This document shows, one piece after another, positions 16,706 through 25,318 of a stretch of 45,159 nt of DNA (the first letter of the stretch is position 1; every line of letters starts with the position of its first letter). This DNA is from Vicingaceae bacterium (GTDB lineage Bacteria > Bacteroidota > Bacteroidia > Flavobacteriales_E > Vicingaceae), in contig JARGOE010000006.1 in NCBI GenBank assembly GCA_029210015.1, forward strand, positions 1-45,159, in the 5' to 3' direction. Below the pieces are notes generated by a model. That model searched no databases. It was not told where the DNA came from and worked only from the letters and a program-made list of their open reading frames with translations. A program made the position numbers and the translations under genes.

Positions 16706-18748
16706 ATGAAAAAATTATTATTAATGGGGTTAAGTGTTGTTACTTCAGCATCTTTATTTTCCCAAATTTTTACTGACGATTTTGAGAGTTACTCTCCAGG
16801 AAATTTGTTAGTACAAACTAACCCAACCGACTGGGATACATGGACTGTTGGTGGAGCTGGTGGCCCTGAAGATGCGCCAATATCTACTACTCAAGCTGCA
16901 AGCGGATCTAATTCAGTTCATTTTTTGTCAACTACCACAGGTGGTGGGCCAGATGATGTAATATTAAAATTTGCACAAGTTTATACTTCTGGAAGTTTTA
17001 CATATGAGTCTAACTTTTTTGTAGTTCCTAATAAAGGAGCTTATTTTAATATGCAAGAAACACATGTTGTAGGCGGGGTATGGGCAATTGATTGTTTTAT
17101 GTTAGAAGATGGAACACTAAAGCTTTCTAACTCTGGAACGCCATTCTTATCAACTACTTATCCTGTTGGTCAATGGTTTAACTTAAGATTAGAAATCAAT
17201 TTAACAACTAACTTATGGGAATTATACATCAATAATGTTAGTCAAGGAAGTTTTTCAAACCCAACAAACTCAATAGGAATTTTAGATTTATACCCAACAA
17301 ACCCAGCTGCAGAAGGTGGGAATGAGCAATCAGAATTTTATATTGATGATGTGAGTTATAATCATATTCCTGCGTCATTACCAGCTGTTAATGGTGGTGT
17401 AACTTTTGTAAACCAACTAGGTGGTATCGCGGGACAATCTTCTAACGTTGATTGTACAGTTAGAAATTTAGGTTCAAGCAACATTACATCATTTGATATT
17501 ACATATACTTACGGAGCAAATCCTCCAGTAATGGAAAGTGTTGGACCTATTTCTTTAGCTTCATTAGCAACATATAATCACACTTTTGCTACTCCTGCTA
17601 CTTTATTAGGTGGAAGTAATAATTTAACAGTGACTATTTCTAATGTAAATGGAGCTGGACCAGATGCTGACCCTAATGATGATTCTAAATCGATAACAAT
17701 TAACCCTGTTACTCCTGCAGTAGGAAAAATTGTAGTGGGTGAAGAAGCTACAGGGACTTGGTGTCAATGGTGTCCTAGAGGCGCTGTTTTTATGGATTAT
17801 ATGGAAACTACTTACTCAGGATTTTGGGCAGGGGTTGCTGTTCATAATAATGACCCAATGGCTGACCCAACTTATGATTCAGGATTAGGGACACTAATTA
17901 GTGGTTACCCAAGTTCGGTTGTGGATAGAGGTCCGGATAATGATCCGTCAACTATGGAGCAATCATTCTTACAAAGAATTGTAATACCCCCTACTGCTAC
18001 AGTAACTAATGGAGCAACTTATAATTCTAGCACAAGGCAGTTAGAGGTTTCTTTAACTTATGACTTTCAAGTTGCTGCTTCTGGGAACTGGAGAGTTGCT
18101 TGTGTATTAACTGAAGATGGAGTTACTGGAACTACTGGATATGCTCAATCTAATGCTTATGCAGGCGGAGGTTCTGGACCGATGGGAGGTTATGAGAACT
18201 TACCAAACCCAGTGCCGGCTTCACAAATGGTTTATGATCATGTTGGAAGAACTATTGTGCCTTCATTTACAGGCCAAACAGGAGCTTTCCCAACAAGTAT
18301 TGCAAATGGTAGCACACACACAGTATGTTTTAGTTTTACACTTCCTGCTGCTTGGGATGATTCTAAAATGCATATCGTAGGGATGTTAATTGACCCTGCA
18401 GGAGATATAGATAATGCTGGTTATACCACTATTGCTGGAGCAGTTTCTAATGGACTTGCTGTTTGTTCAACATCTATTGAGACTGAAGATTTAACTAATG
18501 AAGATAACTTTAAGTTATTTCCTAATCCAACAAATGGGACAACATTTATTGACTTAACTAATAGCAATAACGACAATGTTAACGTTACGATTATGGATAT
18601 GAGTGGTAAAATTGTTGCTCAAAGAGATTATAACATTAGTGGAACAGTTAAGCTTCCGATATTAACAAATAACTTTGATAAAGGAATTTACATTGTTACT
18701 TTAACAGTTGGAAACAAAGTTCAACAACAAAAATTAGTAGTTCAATAA
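16706..18748 (+). CDS. Omp28-related secreted protein with CxxC motif and T9SS type A sorting domain
   Basis: A 680-residue secreted protein. Signal peptide MKKLLLMGLSVVTSASLFSQ is followed by a concanavalin-like beta region (about 21-225), a CARDB-like Ig segment (about 230-335) and then an Omp28-type region starting KIVVGEEATGTWCQWCPRG. The CxxC pair (Cys353, Cys356) resembles a thioredoxin-fold active site. The C-terminal FKLFPNPTNGTTF to LVVQ segment is a type A sorting domain. Family members are surface proteins of unsettled function. ATG at 16706 follows a 195-bp gap from the giant-repeat gene, so it likely has its own promoter, though the only -7-like sequence, TATTTTGT, is imperfect. 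A terminator follows at 18767. Confidence 0.85.
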   Translation: MKKLLLMGLSVVTSASLFSQIFTDDFESYSPGNLLVQTNPTDWDTWTVGGAGGPEDAPISTTQAASGSNSVHFLSTTTGGGPDDVILKFAQVYTSGSFTYESNFFVVPNKGAYFNMQETHVVGGVWAIDCFMLEDGTLKLSNSGTPFLSTTYPVGQWFNLRLEINLTTNLWELYINNVSQGSFSNPTNSIGILDLYPTNPAAEGGNEQSEFYIDDVSYNHIPASLPAVNGGVTFVNQLGGIAGQSSNVDCTVRNLGSSNITSFDITYTYGANPPVMESVGPISLASLATYNHTFATPATLLGGSNNLTVTISNVNGAGPDADPNDDSKSITINPVTPAVGKIVVGEEATGTWCQWCPRGAVFMDYMETTYSGFWAGVAVHNNDPMADPTYDSGLGTLISGYPSSVVDRGPDNDPSTMEQSFLQRIVIPPTATVTNGATYNSSTRQLEVSLTYDFQVAASGNWRVACVLTEDGVTGTTGYAQSNAYAGGGSGPMGGYENLPNPVPASQMVYDHVGRTIVPSFTGQTGAFPTSIANGSTHTVCFSFTLPAAWDDSKMHIVGMLIDPAGDIDNAGYTTIAGAVSNGLAVCSTSIETEDLTNEDNFKLFPNPTNGTTFIDLTNSNNDNVNVTIMDMSGKIVAQRDYNISGTVKLPILTNNFDKGIYIVTLTVGNKVQQQKLVVQ

Positions 18749-18766
18749 GAAGAATTGAAACAAAAT

Positions 18767-18800
18767 AAAAAAGCCCTTCAGTTTTCGGAAGGGCTTTTTT
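18767..18800. terminator. Bidirectional intrinsic terminator between Omp28-like gene and dtd
   Basis: Stem GCCCTTC/GAAGGGC (18773-18779 with 18788-18794), 8-nt loop, with A6 before and T6 after, so it works in both directions. The dtd stop codon (18799-18801) overlaps the end of the T-run. Confidence 0.9.
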
Positions 18801-19251
18801 ATTCTTTATTTTTTGAATCAATAGTTATTGTAACAGGCCCATCATTAATTAATTGCACTTTCATGTCAGCACCAAATTCACCAGTTTGTATTGGTTTTTC
18901 TAATTTGGTTTCTAATTGAGTTATAAACGAATTATATAAAGGTATAGCAACATGAGGTTTGGCAGCTTTTATAAAAGATGGCCTATTTCCTTTTTTTGTA
19001 TTTGCATGTAAAGTAAATTGACTCACTAGTATAATTTCTCCATTAATGTCTTTAATAGATAAATTCATCGCTCCATTTTCATCTCTAAAAATGCGTAAAC
19101 GAGTAATTTTTCCAGATAACCAATCAATGTCCTCTATAGTATCAGCATCTTCAATGCCTAATAAAATCAATAAGCCAGAATTTATTTTACTCTTGACTTT
19201 ATTGTCAATAGTAACAGAAGCTTCAGAAACTCTTTGGATAACTGCTCTCAT
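18799..19251 (-). CDS. dtd: D-aminoacyl-tRNA deacylase
   Basis: Hydrolyses D-aminoacyl-tRNA (and mischarged Gly-tRNA-Ala), a cytoplasmic translation proofreading enzyme. The 150-residue length is standard. Conserved start MRAVIQRVSEASV, the SQFTL motif (SQFTLHAN) and the cross-subunit motif seen here as NDGPVTI near the C-terminus identify DTD. It lies 2 bp downstream of rsgA and is probably co-transcribed with it. Confidence 0.96.
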   Translation of the reverse strand: MRAVIQRVSEASVTIDNKVKSKINSGLLILLGIEDADTIEDIDWLSGKITRLRIFRDENGAMNLSIKDINGEIILVSQFTLHANTKKGNRPSFIKAAKPHVAIPLYNSFITQLETKLEKPIQTGEFGADMKVQLINDGPVTITIDSKNKE

Positions 19252-19253
19252 AA

Positions 19254-20189
19254 TTAATATCCTAAACCCCGATAGTTTTCGTCCTCATCATCTTCAAACA
19301 TGCTCACATAGTTTTTGTATCGAAAAGGAGCAATACCATGTTCTTCAACAGCATCTTTAATGGCGCATTTGGGCTCATTAATATGCACACAGTTGCTAAA
19401 CTGACAGTTATTTAAAAGTTCTCGCATTTCTATAAAATAATGAGAAAGTTCATTTTTGTCAAAATCAATTAGCCCAAAAGCTTTAATTCCAGGGGTATCT
19501 ATAATAAATCCGCCAAAACTTAACTCAAACATTTCTGCAAAAGTGGTGGTGTGCTTTCCTAATTTGTGACTATCGGTAACCTCACTTGTTTTTAAATTTA
19601 AGTTGGATTCAATAGTGTTTAATAAAGTAGATTTTCCAACACCAGAATGACCAGAGACAACACTTACTTTATCTTTCATTAATTCTTTAACTAGATTAAT
19701 GTTAATGTTTTCTGTTGCAGAAGTTTCAATACATTGATAACCAATTTGAGAATAAACTGCTTTTAAGTATGCCAATTCCTCTAACTCTTCAGACGTATAA
19801 ACATCAATCTTATTAAAAACAATAATAGTTGGGATATGGTAAGCTTCTGCGGAAACTAAAAACCTATCGATAAAAGCTGTAAAAGTTTGAGGTTGAGAAA
19901 GTGTAACCACCAAAATAGCTTGATCTACATTTGCAGCAATAATATGCGAGCGTTTTGAAAGGTTTACTGATTTTCTAATAATATAGTTCTTCCTATCTGC
20001 TATAGCATTTATGACTGCTGTTCCATCTTCTTCTTCAGCCATTGTAACATTATCACCAACAGAAACAGGGTTAGTTGTTTTTATGCCCTGCATTCTAAAT
20101 TTTCCCTTTATACGTGCATTAACTAGTTCTCCGTTTTCTAAACGAACAACATACCAACTACCTGTAGATTTTATTACAACACCTTTCAT
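19254..20189 (-). CDS. rsgA: Ribosome small subunit-dependent GTPase A
   Basis: GTPase that acts late in 30S subunit maturation. The 311-residue protein starts MKGVVIKSTGSWYVV (OB-fold), then shows the circularly permuted GTPase order: NKID (G4) before SGHSGVGKSTLLN (G1) and DTPGIKAFGL (G3). The C-terminal zinc segment has CQFSNCVHINEPKC. ATG at 20189 is preferred; the in-frame TTG at 20201 lies directly beside and overlapping a -7 box candidate. dtd follows after 2 bp. Confidence 0.96.
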   Translation of the reverse strand: MKGVVIKSTGSWYVVRLENGELVNARIKGKFRMQGIKTTNPVSVGDNVTMAEEEDGTAVINAIADRKNYIIRKSVNLSKRSHIIAANVDQAILVVTLSQPQTFTAFIDRFLVSAEAYHIPTIIVFNKIDVYTSEELEELAYLKAVYSQIGYQCIETSATENININLVKELMKDKVSVVSGHSGVGKSTLLNTIESNLNLKTSEVTDSHKLGKHTTTFAEMFELSFGGFIIDTPGIKAFGLIDFDKNELSHYFIEMRELLNNCQFSNCVHINEPKCAIKDAVEEHGIAPFRYKNYVSMFEDDEDENYRGLGY

Positions 20190-20198
20190 AAACTCAAC

Positions 20199-20206
20199 CA
20201 AAAGTA
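20199..20206 (-). promoter_or_regulatory. Candidate -7 box for rsgA-dtd
   Basis: TACTTTTG on the minus strand matches TAnnTTTG and is 9 nt before the rsgA ATG. No clear -33 TTG is visible. If used, the mRNA leader would be only a few nucleotides. Confidence 0.45.
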
Positions 20207-20273
20207 ATAAAAACCATTAAGCTATTTTGGGTACTTTCGTAAAGTAAATTATAAAGAATTTAATTTTTAGGTT

Positions 20274-21176
20274 ATGAGTATTGAGGTAAAAAATGTCACT
20301 AAAATTTATGGAAAGCAAAAAGCTTTAGATAACGTGTCATTTTCTATAGAGCCAGGAAGTATTGTTGGATTTTTAGGGCCTAATGGAGCAGGGAAATCAA
20401 CAATGATGAAAATTATAACTTGTTTTATTCCACAAACAACAGGAGATGTTAAAGTGTGTGGTTTTGATGTAATAAACAATCCTATAGATGTAAAAAAACA
20501 AGTAGGTTATTTACCAGAACATAATCCTTTATACTTAGATATGTATGTTAAGGAATATTTAGACTTTATTGGAGGTGTACATAAAATAGGCAACCGAAAA
20601 GCCCGAGTGAAAGAAATGATTGATATTGTTGGGTTAGGAATTGAGCAGAACAAAAAAATTGGAGCTTTATCAAAAGGTTACCGACAAAGAGTCGGTTTGG
20701 CTCAAGCTATGATTCATGACCCAAAGGTATTGATTTTAGATGAGCCCACTACAGGATTAGACCCGAATCAATTAGAAGAAATAAGAGGGTTAATTAAAAA
20801 TATTGGTAAAGAAAAAACGATAATGCTCTCTACACACATTATGCAGGAAGTAGAAGCTATTTGCGATAAAACCATTATTATTAATCAAGGTAAAATTGTT
20901 GCGAATGATAAAACACAAGACCTGGGTCAGCAGCAAAAAAGCAATTTAGTTTTAATGGTTGAGTTTGATAAAGATGCAAATTCTAATCATCTAAAAAATA
21001 TTGTTGGAGTCATAAGAGTTAAAAAACATAAGGATAAGACTTGGGCTTTTGAAGTGGAAAATGACAAAGTGAGAAACAATATTTTTCAATATGCGATGGA
21101 GAATGATTTAGTTGTGTTAACTATCCAAAAAGAAACTCAAAACTTAGAAGCAATCTTTAAGAAGTTGACTACTTAA
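20274..21176 (+). CDS. gldA: GldA-type ABC transporter ATP-binding protein
   Basis: A 300-residue ABC ATPase with Walker A GPNGAGKST (residues 35-43), Q-loop YLPEHNP, signature LSKGYRQRVG, Walker B VLILDEP and the switch-region STH. The start MSIEVKNVTKIYGKQKALDN and overall sequence resemble GldA, the ATPase working with membrane proteins GldF and GldG in gliding bacteria. gldF/gldG are not adjacent in this window, which also occurs in other genomes. The gliding role is inferred from family resemblance; a generic ABC-2 type exporter ATPase is the alternative. Divergent from rsgA with 84 bp between the start codons. Confidence 0.82.
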   Translation: MSIEVKNVTKIYGKQKALDNVSFSIEPGSIVGFLGPNGAGKSTMMKIITCFIPQTTGDVKVCGFDVINNPIDVKKQVGYLPEHNPLYLDMYVKEYLDFIGGVHKIGNRKARVKEMIDIVGLGIEQNKKIGALSKGYRQRVGLAQAMIHDPKVLILDEPTTGLDPNQLEEIRGLIKNIGKEKTIMLSTHIMQEVEAICDKTIIINQGKIVANDKTQDLGQQQKSNLVLMVEFDKDANSNHLKNIVGVIRVKKHKDKTWAFEVENDKVRNNIFQYAMENDLVVLTIQKETQNLEAIFKKLTT

Positions 21177-21194
21177 ATTTTTATTCGGCAAGTA

Positions 21195-21226
21195 TTTGTC
21201 CGAACTAAAAAAAAATACGACTTTTG
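21195..21226 (+). promoter_or_regulatory. Candidate metK promoter
   Basis: TTTG (21195-21198) is followed after 20 nt by GACTTTTG (21219-21226), which matches the -7 box TAnnTTTG at 5 of 6 fixed positions. Initiation a few bases downstream would place the transcript start just before the riboswitch P1 stem at 21241, which supports the call. Confidence 0.4.
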
Positions 21227-21240
21227 GATTCAATTAACAA

Positions 21241-21287
21241 TGTGGAATAATTTGGCTGCTTGCGACCACAGAAAAAAATGCTAAAAT
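21241..21287 (+). ncRNA. SAM-II type riboswitch candidate in the metK leader
   Basis: Seen: P1 stem TGTGG (21241-21245) with CCACA (21266-21270); U-rich loop AATAATTTGG; TTGCGACCAC; an A-rich linker; then ATGCTAAAA. The loop GCG (21262-21264) can pair with TGC (21279-21281) to form the pseudoknot, with TAAA next to it. The order TTGCnACCAC, A-run, TGCTAAA is the SAM-II consensus as I remember it. SAM-II elements bind S-adenosylmethionine and usually shut off expression by hiding the translation start; placement before metK (SAM synthetase) fits feedback control. The metK ATG is about 65 nt downstream, farther than usual. Confidence 0.78.
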
Positions 21288-21351
21288 GTATCTCTTTCAA
21301 TCGCCCTCAGCCGACATTATTTTTTAAAATTTAAATTAAAAAAATTATAAT

Positions 21352-22608
21352 ATGTCGTATTTATTTACATCCGAATCAGTATCAGAGGGGCATCCAGATA
21401 AAGTTGCCGATCAAATTTCTGATGCTTTAATTGACAACTTCTTGGCTTTTGATAAAGAATCGAAAGTAGCTTGCGAAACTTTAGTTACTACAGGGCAGGT
21501 TATTTTGGCTGGAGAAGTAAAATCTAACACTTATGTTGATGTTCAAAAAATTGCTCGTGAGGTAATCAATAAAATTGGCTACACAAAAGGAGAGTATATG
21601 TTTGATGGAAACTCTTGTGGAGTTTTATCTGCAATTCATGAACAATCTCCAGATATTAACCAGGGTGTTGAACGTAAAAAGAAAGAAGAGCAAGGTGCAG
21701 GAGATCAAGGAATGATGTTCGGTTATGCAACCAATGAGACAGAGAACTATATGCCATTAGCGTTGCAAATTTCTCATATGTTATTATTAGAGCTGGCTGC
21801 TTTAAGAAAAGAAGGAAAGAAGATGAAGTATCTTCGTCCTGATTCAAAATCTCAAGTAACTATTGAGTATGATGATGATAACACTCCAATTAGGATTGAC
21901 GCAATTGTAGTGTCTACACAACACGATGATTTTAACACAGAAGCTAAGATGTTAAAGCAGATAAAAGAAGACGTTGTTAAAATATTAGTCCCTAGAGTTA
22001 AAAAGCAATTACCTAAACATTTACATAAGTTATTTAACGATAAAATCAAATACCATGTAAATCCTACAGGAATATTTGTTATTGGTGGGCCACATGGTGA
22101 TACTGGGTTGACAGGGCGTAAAATCATTGTAGATACTTATGGTGGTAAAGGGGCTCACGGTGGTGGAGCATTTTCTGGTAAAGATCCTAGTAAAGTTGAT
22201 CGATCTGCTGCTTATGCAACAAGACATATTGCGAAAAATTTAGTAGCTGCTGGGTTATGTGATGAAGTGTTGGTTCAAGTTGCTTATGCAATTGGAGTTG
22301 CAAAACCAATGGGTATTTTTATTGATACCTATGGAACATCTAAAGTAAAACTTAGTGATGGGCAAATTGCAAAAAAGGTAGAGAAGCTTTTTGACATGAG
22401 ACCTTATGCGATTGAAACTAGGTTTAAGTTAAGAACCCCTATTTATTCTGAAACAGCTGCTTATGGTCATATGGGAAGGGTTTGTGAAGAAGTAGAAAAG
22501 ACATTTGTTGATGGCTCAGGTAAAACGAAAAAAGTAAAAGTTAAATTATTCCCTTGGGAAGAGCTTAACTATGTAGCAAAAGTGAAAAAAGCATTTAGCC
22601 TTAAATAA
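21352..22608 (+). CDS. metK: S-adenosylmethionine synthetase
   Basis: Makes S-adenosylmethionine from methionine and ATP. The 418-residue protein shows the family motifs: [20 protein letters not shown] at the start (catalytic His and metal-binding Asp), [12 protein letters not shown], and [15 protein letters not shown] for the phosphate loop. [16 protein letters not shown] is also present. Length is close to the usual 380-430. A SAM-II candidate lies in its leader, so product feedback on expression is likely. It serves rlmN and queA in this window among many other users. Confidence 0.98.
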   Translation: MSYLFTSESVSEGHPDKVADQISDALIDNFLAFDKESKVACETLVTTGQVILAGEVKSNTYVDVQKIAREVINKIGYTKGEYMFDGNSCGVLSAIHEQSPDINQGVERKKKEEQGAGDQGMMFGYATNETENYMPLALQISHMLLLELAALRKEGKKMKYLRPDSKSQVTIEYDDDNTPIRIDAIVVSTQHDDFNTEAKMLKQIKEDVVKILVPRVKKQLPKHLHKLFNDKIKYHVNPTGIFVIGGPHGDTGLTGRKIIVDTYGGKGAHGGGAFSGKDPSKVDRSAAYATRHIAKNLVAAGLCDEVLVQVAYAIGVAKPMGIFIDTYGTSKVKLSDGQIAKKVEKLFDMRPYAIETRFKLRTPIYSETAAYGHMGRVCEEVEKTFVDGSGKTKKVKVKLFPWEELNYVAKVKKAFSLK

Positions 22609-22831
22609 TTAAGATTGAGTCCATTTTCAAAAGAAAAAAACCGTTAACATAACCTTAATAAAAAAAGTTTAGTGTTAAATGTTTTTTTTTGTAACTTGGC
22701 GTCCTATTTAATAAACACTTAAAGGTTGTAACTAACAAAAACAAGATCTTTAAACCGTTTATGAAGTGGTAATTAAGAAAAACAATAATTTAAAAACAAT
22801 TAAAGTTAGATAACAAACAATTTAAAGAACT
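22609..22831. other. Intergenic region before the exb operon
   Basis: 223 bp, very AT-rich, with a run of nine T. Contains the promoter candidate at 22668-22699 and an apparent leader of about 125 nt without an ORF or a clear stable hairpin. No terminator for metK could be recognised. Confidence 0.5.
22668..22699 (+). promoter_or_regulatory. Candidate exbB operon promoter
   Basis: TTTA (22668-22671), 20-nt spacer including a T-run, then TAACTTGG (22692-22699). Each box has one mismatch to TTTG and TAnnTTTG, but the spacing is right. It would give a leader of roughly 125 nt. Confidence 0.35.
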
Positions 22832-23683
22832 ATGAAAAAGTTATTTGCATTATTAACAGTTGCCGGAATGTTAACATTCGGAACGTTTAATTCAGTTTAC
22901 GCACAAGATGAGGCTACAGAAGTGGTGGAAGAAGGTGCTGAAGAAGCAACAGAAGAAGTTGCTGAAGAAGCTCCAGTAGAGGAAGTGGTCGAAGAGCCTG
23001 CTGCTCCTGCTGAAGCAACAGAAGAAGCTGCACCAGTTGCAGATGAATCTTTCACTCAAATTATTAAACAAAAATTTATTGAAGGTGGTCCTGGATTTAT
23101 GGGGATTGTTTTAATCTGTTTAATTTTAGGTTTAGCTATCGTAATTGAGAGAATCATTTACTTAAATATGGCTACTACAAATTCTGACAAATTGTTAAAG
23201 AATGTTGAAGATGCATTAAAAAGTGGTGGAGTAGATGCTGCTAAAGAAGTATGTAGAAATACAAAAGGACCTGTTGCAAGTATTTTTTACCAAGGTTTAG
23301 ACAGAAGTCATGAAGGTGTTGACATGGTTGAAAAATCAGTTGTTTCTTATGGTGGTGTTCAAATGGGATTATTAGAGAAAGGAATTTCTTGGATTTCATT
23401 ATTTATTGCTTTAGCTCCTATGCTTGGATTTATGGGGACTGTTATAGGTATGATTGGCGCATTTGATGCGATTGCAGAAGCAGGTGATATTTCTCCAGCA
23501 GTAGTTGCGAGTGGTATTAAAGTAGCCTTATTGACAACTGTATTTGGATTGATTGCAGCAATTATCCTACAGATCTTTTATAACTATATTGTTGCAAAAG
23601 TTGATAGTATCGTAAACGATATGGAAAATGCATCAATTTCATTAATTGACATCTTAGTAAAAAACGAATTAACAAATAAATAA
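22832..23683 (+). CDS. exbB: MotA/TolQ/ExbB proton channel family protein
   Basis: Inner-membrane proton channel subunit that, with ExbD, energises TonB. The 283-residue protein has a signal peptide-like start (MKKLFALLTVAGMLTFGTF, ending VYAQ), then an acidic Glu/Ala/Pro-rich stretch (about residues 26-73), then the channel domain with three membrane segments; WISLFIALAPMLGFMGTVIGMIGAF and the last segment carry the conserved small and polar residues. The acidic extension is longer than in proteobacterial ExbB and would lie in the periplasm. First gene of a four-gene operon ending at the terminator at 25244. Confidence 0.92.
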   Translation: MKKLFALLTVAGMLTFGTFNSVYAQDEATEVVEEGAEEATEEVAEEAPVEEVVEEPAAPAEATEEAAPVADESFTQIIKQKFIEGGPGFMGIVLICLILGLAIVIERIIYLNMATTNSDKLLKNVEDALKSGGVDAAKEVCRNTKGPVASIFYQGLDRSHEGVDMVEKSVVSYGGVQMGLLEKGISWISLFIALAPMLGFMGTVIGMIGAFDAIAEAGDISPAVVASGIKVALLTTVFGLIAAIILQIFYNYIVAKVDSIVNDMENASISLIDILVKNELTNK

Positions 23684-23688
23684 AAACT

Positions 23689-24096
23689 ATGAATACTAAA
23701 TTATTCAGAATAATATTAGCAGCTCTTCTTGGAGTATCAGCCTTATTAAGTGTTTTGTTTATGGTTGATGCAATTAGTGAAGGATTGTTAATTACATGGT
23801 GCTATATCTTAATTGGCTTAGCGACTATTACCGCAGTCGTTTTTCCAATACTTACAATGGCGCAAAACCCTAAAAAAGCAAAAAATGCGTTAATAGGGGT
23901 TGTTGCTTTAGTTGTAGTTTGTGTACTAGGATACGTTATGGCAAGTGGAGATACTCACCTTGACCTTGACGGGAAGTTGTTAGCAGATGAAGCAGCATCA
24001 AAAAAATCAGAAGCAGGTTTAATAGCATTTTATATTTTAGCAATAGGAGCAATAGGTTCTATTATTTTTGCTGAAGTATCTAAAATGTTTAAATAA
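23689..24096 (+). CDS. Four-helix membrane protein in the exb operon
   Basis: A 135-residue protein with four hydrophobic segments (about 6-28, 32-55, 65-82 and 107-130) and a short polar loop containing GDTHLDLDGKLL between the third and fourth. I do not recognise the family beyond having the look of small proteins found between exbB and exbD in Bacteroidota. It starts 5 bp after exbB and ends 12 bp before exbD, so it is part of that operon and is likely an accessory of the proton channel; that role is inference from position only. Confidence 0.75.
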   Translation: MNTKLFRIILAALLGVSALLSVLFMVDAISEGLLITWCYILIGLATITAVVFPILTMAQNPKKAKNALIGVVALVVVCVLGYVMASGDTHLDLDGKLLADEAASKKSEAGLIAFYILAIGAIGSIIFAEVSKMFK

Positions 24097-24108
24097 TTAA
24101 AGAACAAT

Positions 24109-24747
24109 ATGGCTAAAAGAGAAATATCTGAAATAAATGCCGGTTCGATGGCGGATATTGCTTTCTTGCTTTTAATCTTTTTCTTAGTAACCACTACAAT
24201 GGATACGGACACAGGGTTAATTAGAAGATTGCCACCTCCACCTGAAGATATTCCAGAAAATAACGATAAGATTAAGCAACGTAATATCTTTGAGATATTG
24301 GTGAATGCAAATGATCAATTATTAGTTGAGGGAGAATATATTCAGGTAACTGAATTAAGAGAAAAAGCAAAGGAATTTATTAAAAGTAGTCCAAGCTTTC
24401 CAAATGTCTCTGATGCATCTAATGCTGCTAACCCAAATTTACCTGAGTTTAAAGCAGAAGAAATTCCAGTTTTTGGTAATATCTTAGTTTCAAAACAGAT
24501 TGTTTCATTACAAAATGATAATGGAACTTCTTATGAGATGTATATTAAAGTTCAGAACGAATTGGTAGCAGCTTATAATGAGTTAAGGAATGAGTTGGCA
24601 CAGCAAAAATTTGGAAAATCTTATGATGAGTTGTCTCAGCAATCAGGTTCTTCAGAATCGATTAAAGAAAAGATGAAGGCAATAAAGAAGGTTTATCCTC
24701 AAAGAATTTCTGAAGCTGAACCTAAAAAAGTAGGAGGAACAGAGTAA
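24109..24747 (+). CDS. exbD: ExbD/TolR family protein, first copy
   Basis: A 212-residue ExbD with one N-terminal membrane helix (INAGSMADIAFLLLIFFLVTT); the Asp in SMAD is the protonatable residue of the channel. The periplasmic part starts with a proline-rich RRLPPPPED segment and continues to residue 212, longer than the roughly 140 residues of the classical protein. Overlaps the next gene by one base (TAATG at 24745-24749), so the two ExbD proteins are probably made together and may form heterodimers. Confidence 0.92.
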   Translation: MAKREISEINAGSMADIAFLLLIFFLVTTTMDTDTGLIRRLPPPPEDIPENNDKIKQRNIFEILVNANDQLLVEGEYIQVTELREKAKEFIKSSPSFPNVSDASNAANPNLPEFKAEEIPVFGNILVSKQIVSLQNDNGTSYEMYIKVQNELVAAYNELRNELAQQKFGKSYDELSQQSGSSESIKEKMKAIKKVYPQRISEAEPKKVGGTE

Positions 24748-25223
24748 TGTCGAAATTTAGAAAAAAAGGAAAAAAAGGGCAACCAGCAGTTAATACTGCA
24801 GCTTTACCTGACATTGTATTTATGTTGTTATTCTTCTTTATGGTAACTACTGTAATGAGAGAAACATCATTAAAAGTAATTAACGTTACACCAAAGGCTA
24901 CAGAAGTTTCTAAGCTTGAACGTAAATCATTAGTTAGTTACATATATATTGGAAAGCCTATTAAAGCTCTACAAGGTGCTTTTGGTACTGCTCCGCGTAT
25001 TCAATTAAATGATGCATTTAAAACAAAAGAGGATATCTTTCAATTTGTTGAGATGGAAAGAGATGAAAGAGATGAAGCTGAGAGAAATATGGTTACTTGG
25101 TCATTAAAAGTAGATCAAGAAACAAAGATGGGTATTGTAACAGATGTTAAGCAAGAGTTGAGAAAAGCAAATGCTTTAAAAATTAACTACTCAACGAAAA
25201 AAACTGATATGATTCAAAACTAG
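24747..25223 (+). CDS. exbD: ExbD/TolR family protein, second copy
   Basis: A 158-residue ExbD paralogue. A basic N-terminus (SKFRKKGKKGQ) precedes the membrane helix LPDIVFMLLFFFMVTTVM, whose Asp matches the proton-carrying residue. The remainder is a periplasmic domain. Paired exbD genes after exbB are common in this phylum. The operon closes with the terminator at 25244-25275. Confidence 0.92.
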   Translation: MSKFRKKGKKGQPAVNTAALPDIVFMLLFFFMVTTVMRETSLKVINVTPKATEVSKLERKSLVSYIYIGKPIKALQGAFGTAPRIQLNDAFKTKEDIFQFVEMERDERDEAERNMVTWSLKVDQETKMGIVTDVKQELRKANALKINYSTKKTDMIQN

Positions 25224-25243
25224 ATTTAGTTTAAAATATTTTT

Positions 25244-25275
25244 AAAAAAGCCCTGATATATCAGGGCTTTTTTTT
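25244..25275 (+). terminator. Intrinsic terminator of the exb operon
   Basis: Perfect 18-bp palindrome GCCCTGATATATCAGGGC (25250-25267) with A6 before it and T8 or more after. Symmetric, but the neighbouring genes are both on the plus strand. Confidence 0.92.
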
Positions 25276-25302
25276 GTTCAAAAATTAAAACAGATAATAA
25301 TG

Positions 25303-25310
25303 TATTTTTG
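25303..25310 (+). promoter_or_regulatory. Candidate -7 box for the DUF4271 gene
   Basis: TATTTTTG is a full match to TAnnTTTG and ends 8 nt before the GTG start at 25319. No -33 TTG at normal spacing is seen. Expected initiation is within a few bases of the start codon. Confidence 0.5.
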
Positions 25311-25318
25311 CAGGTATA

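Noticed and set aside
18117-18380. 87-codon plus-strand ORF
   Set aside because: Lies entirely within the Omp28-like gene in another frame; its composition is an out-of-frame reading of that gene.
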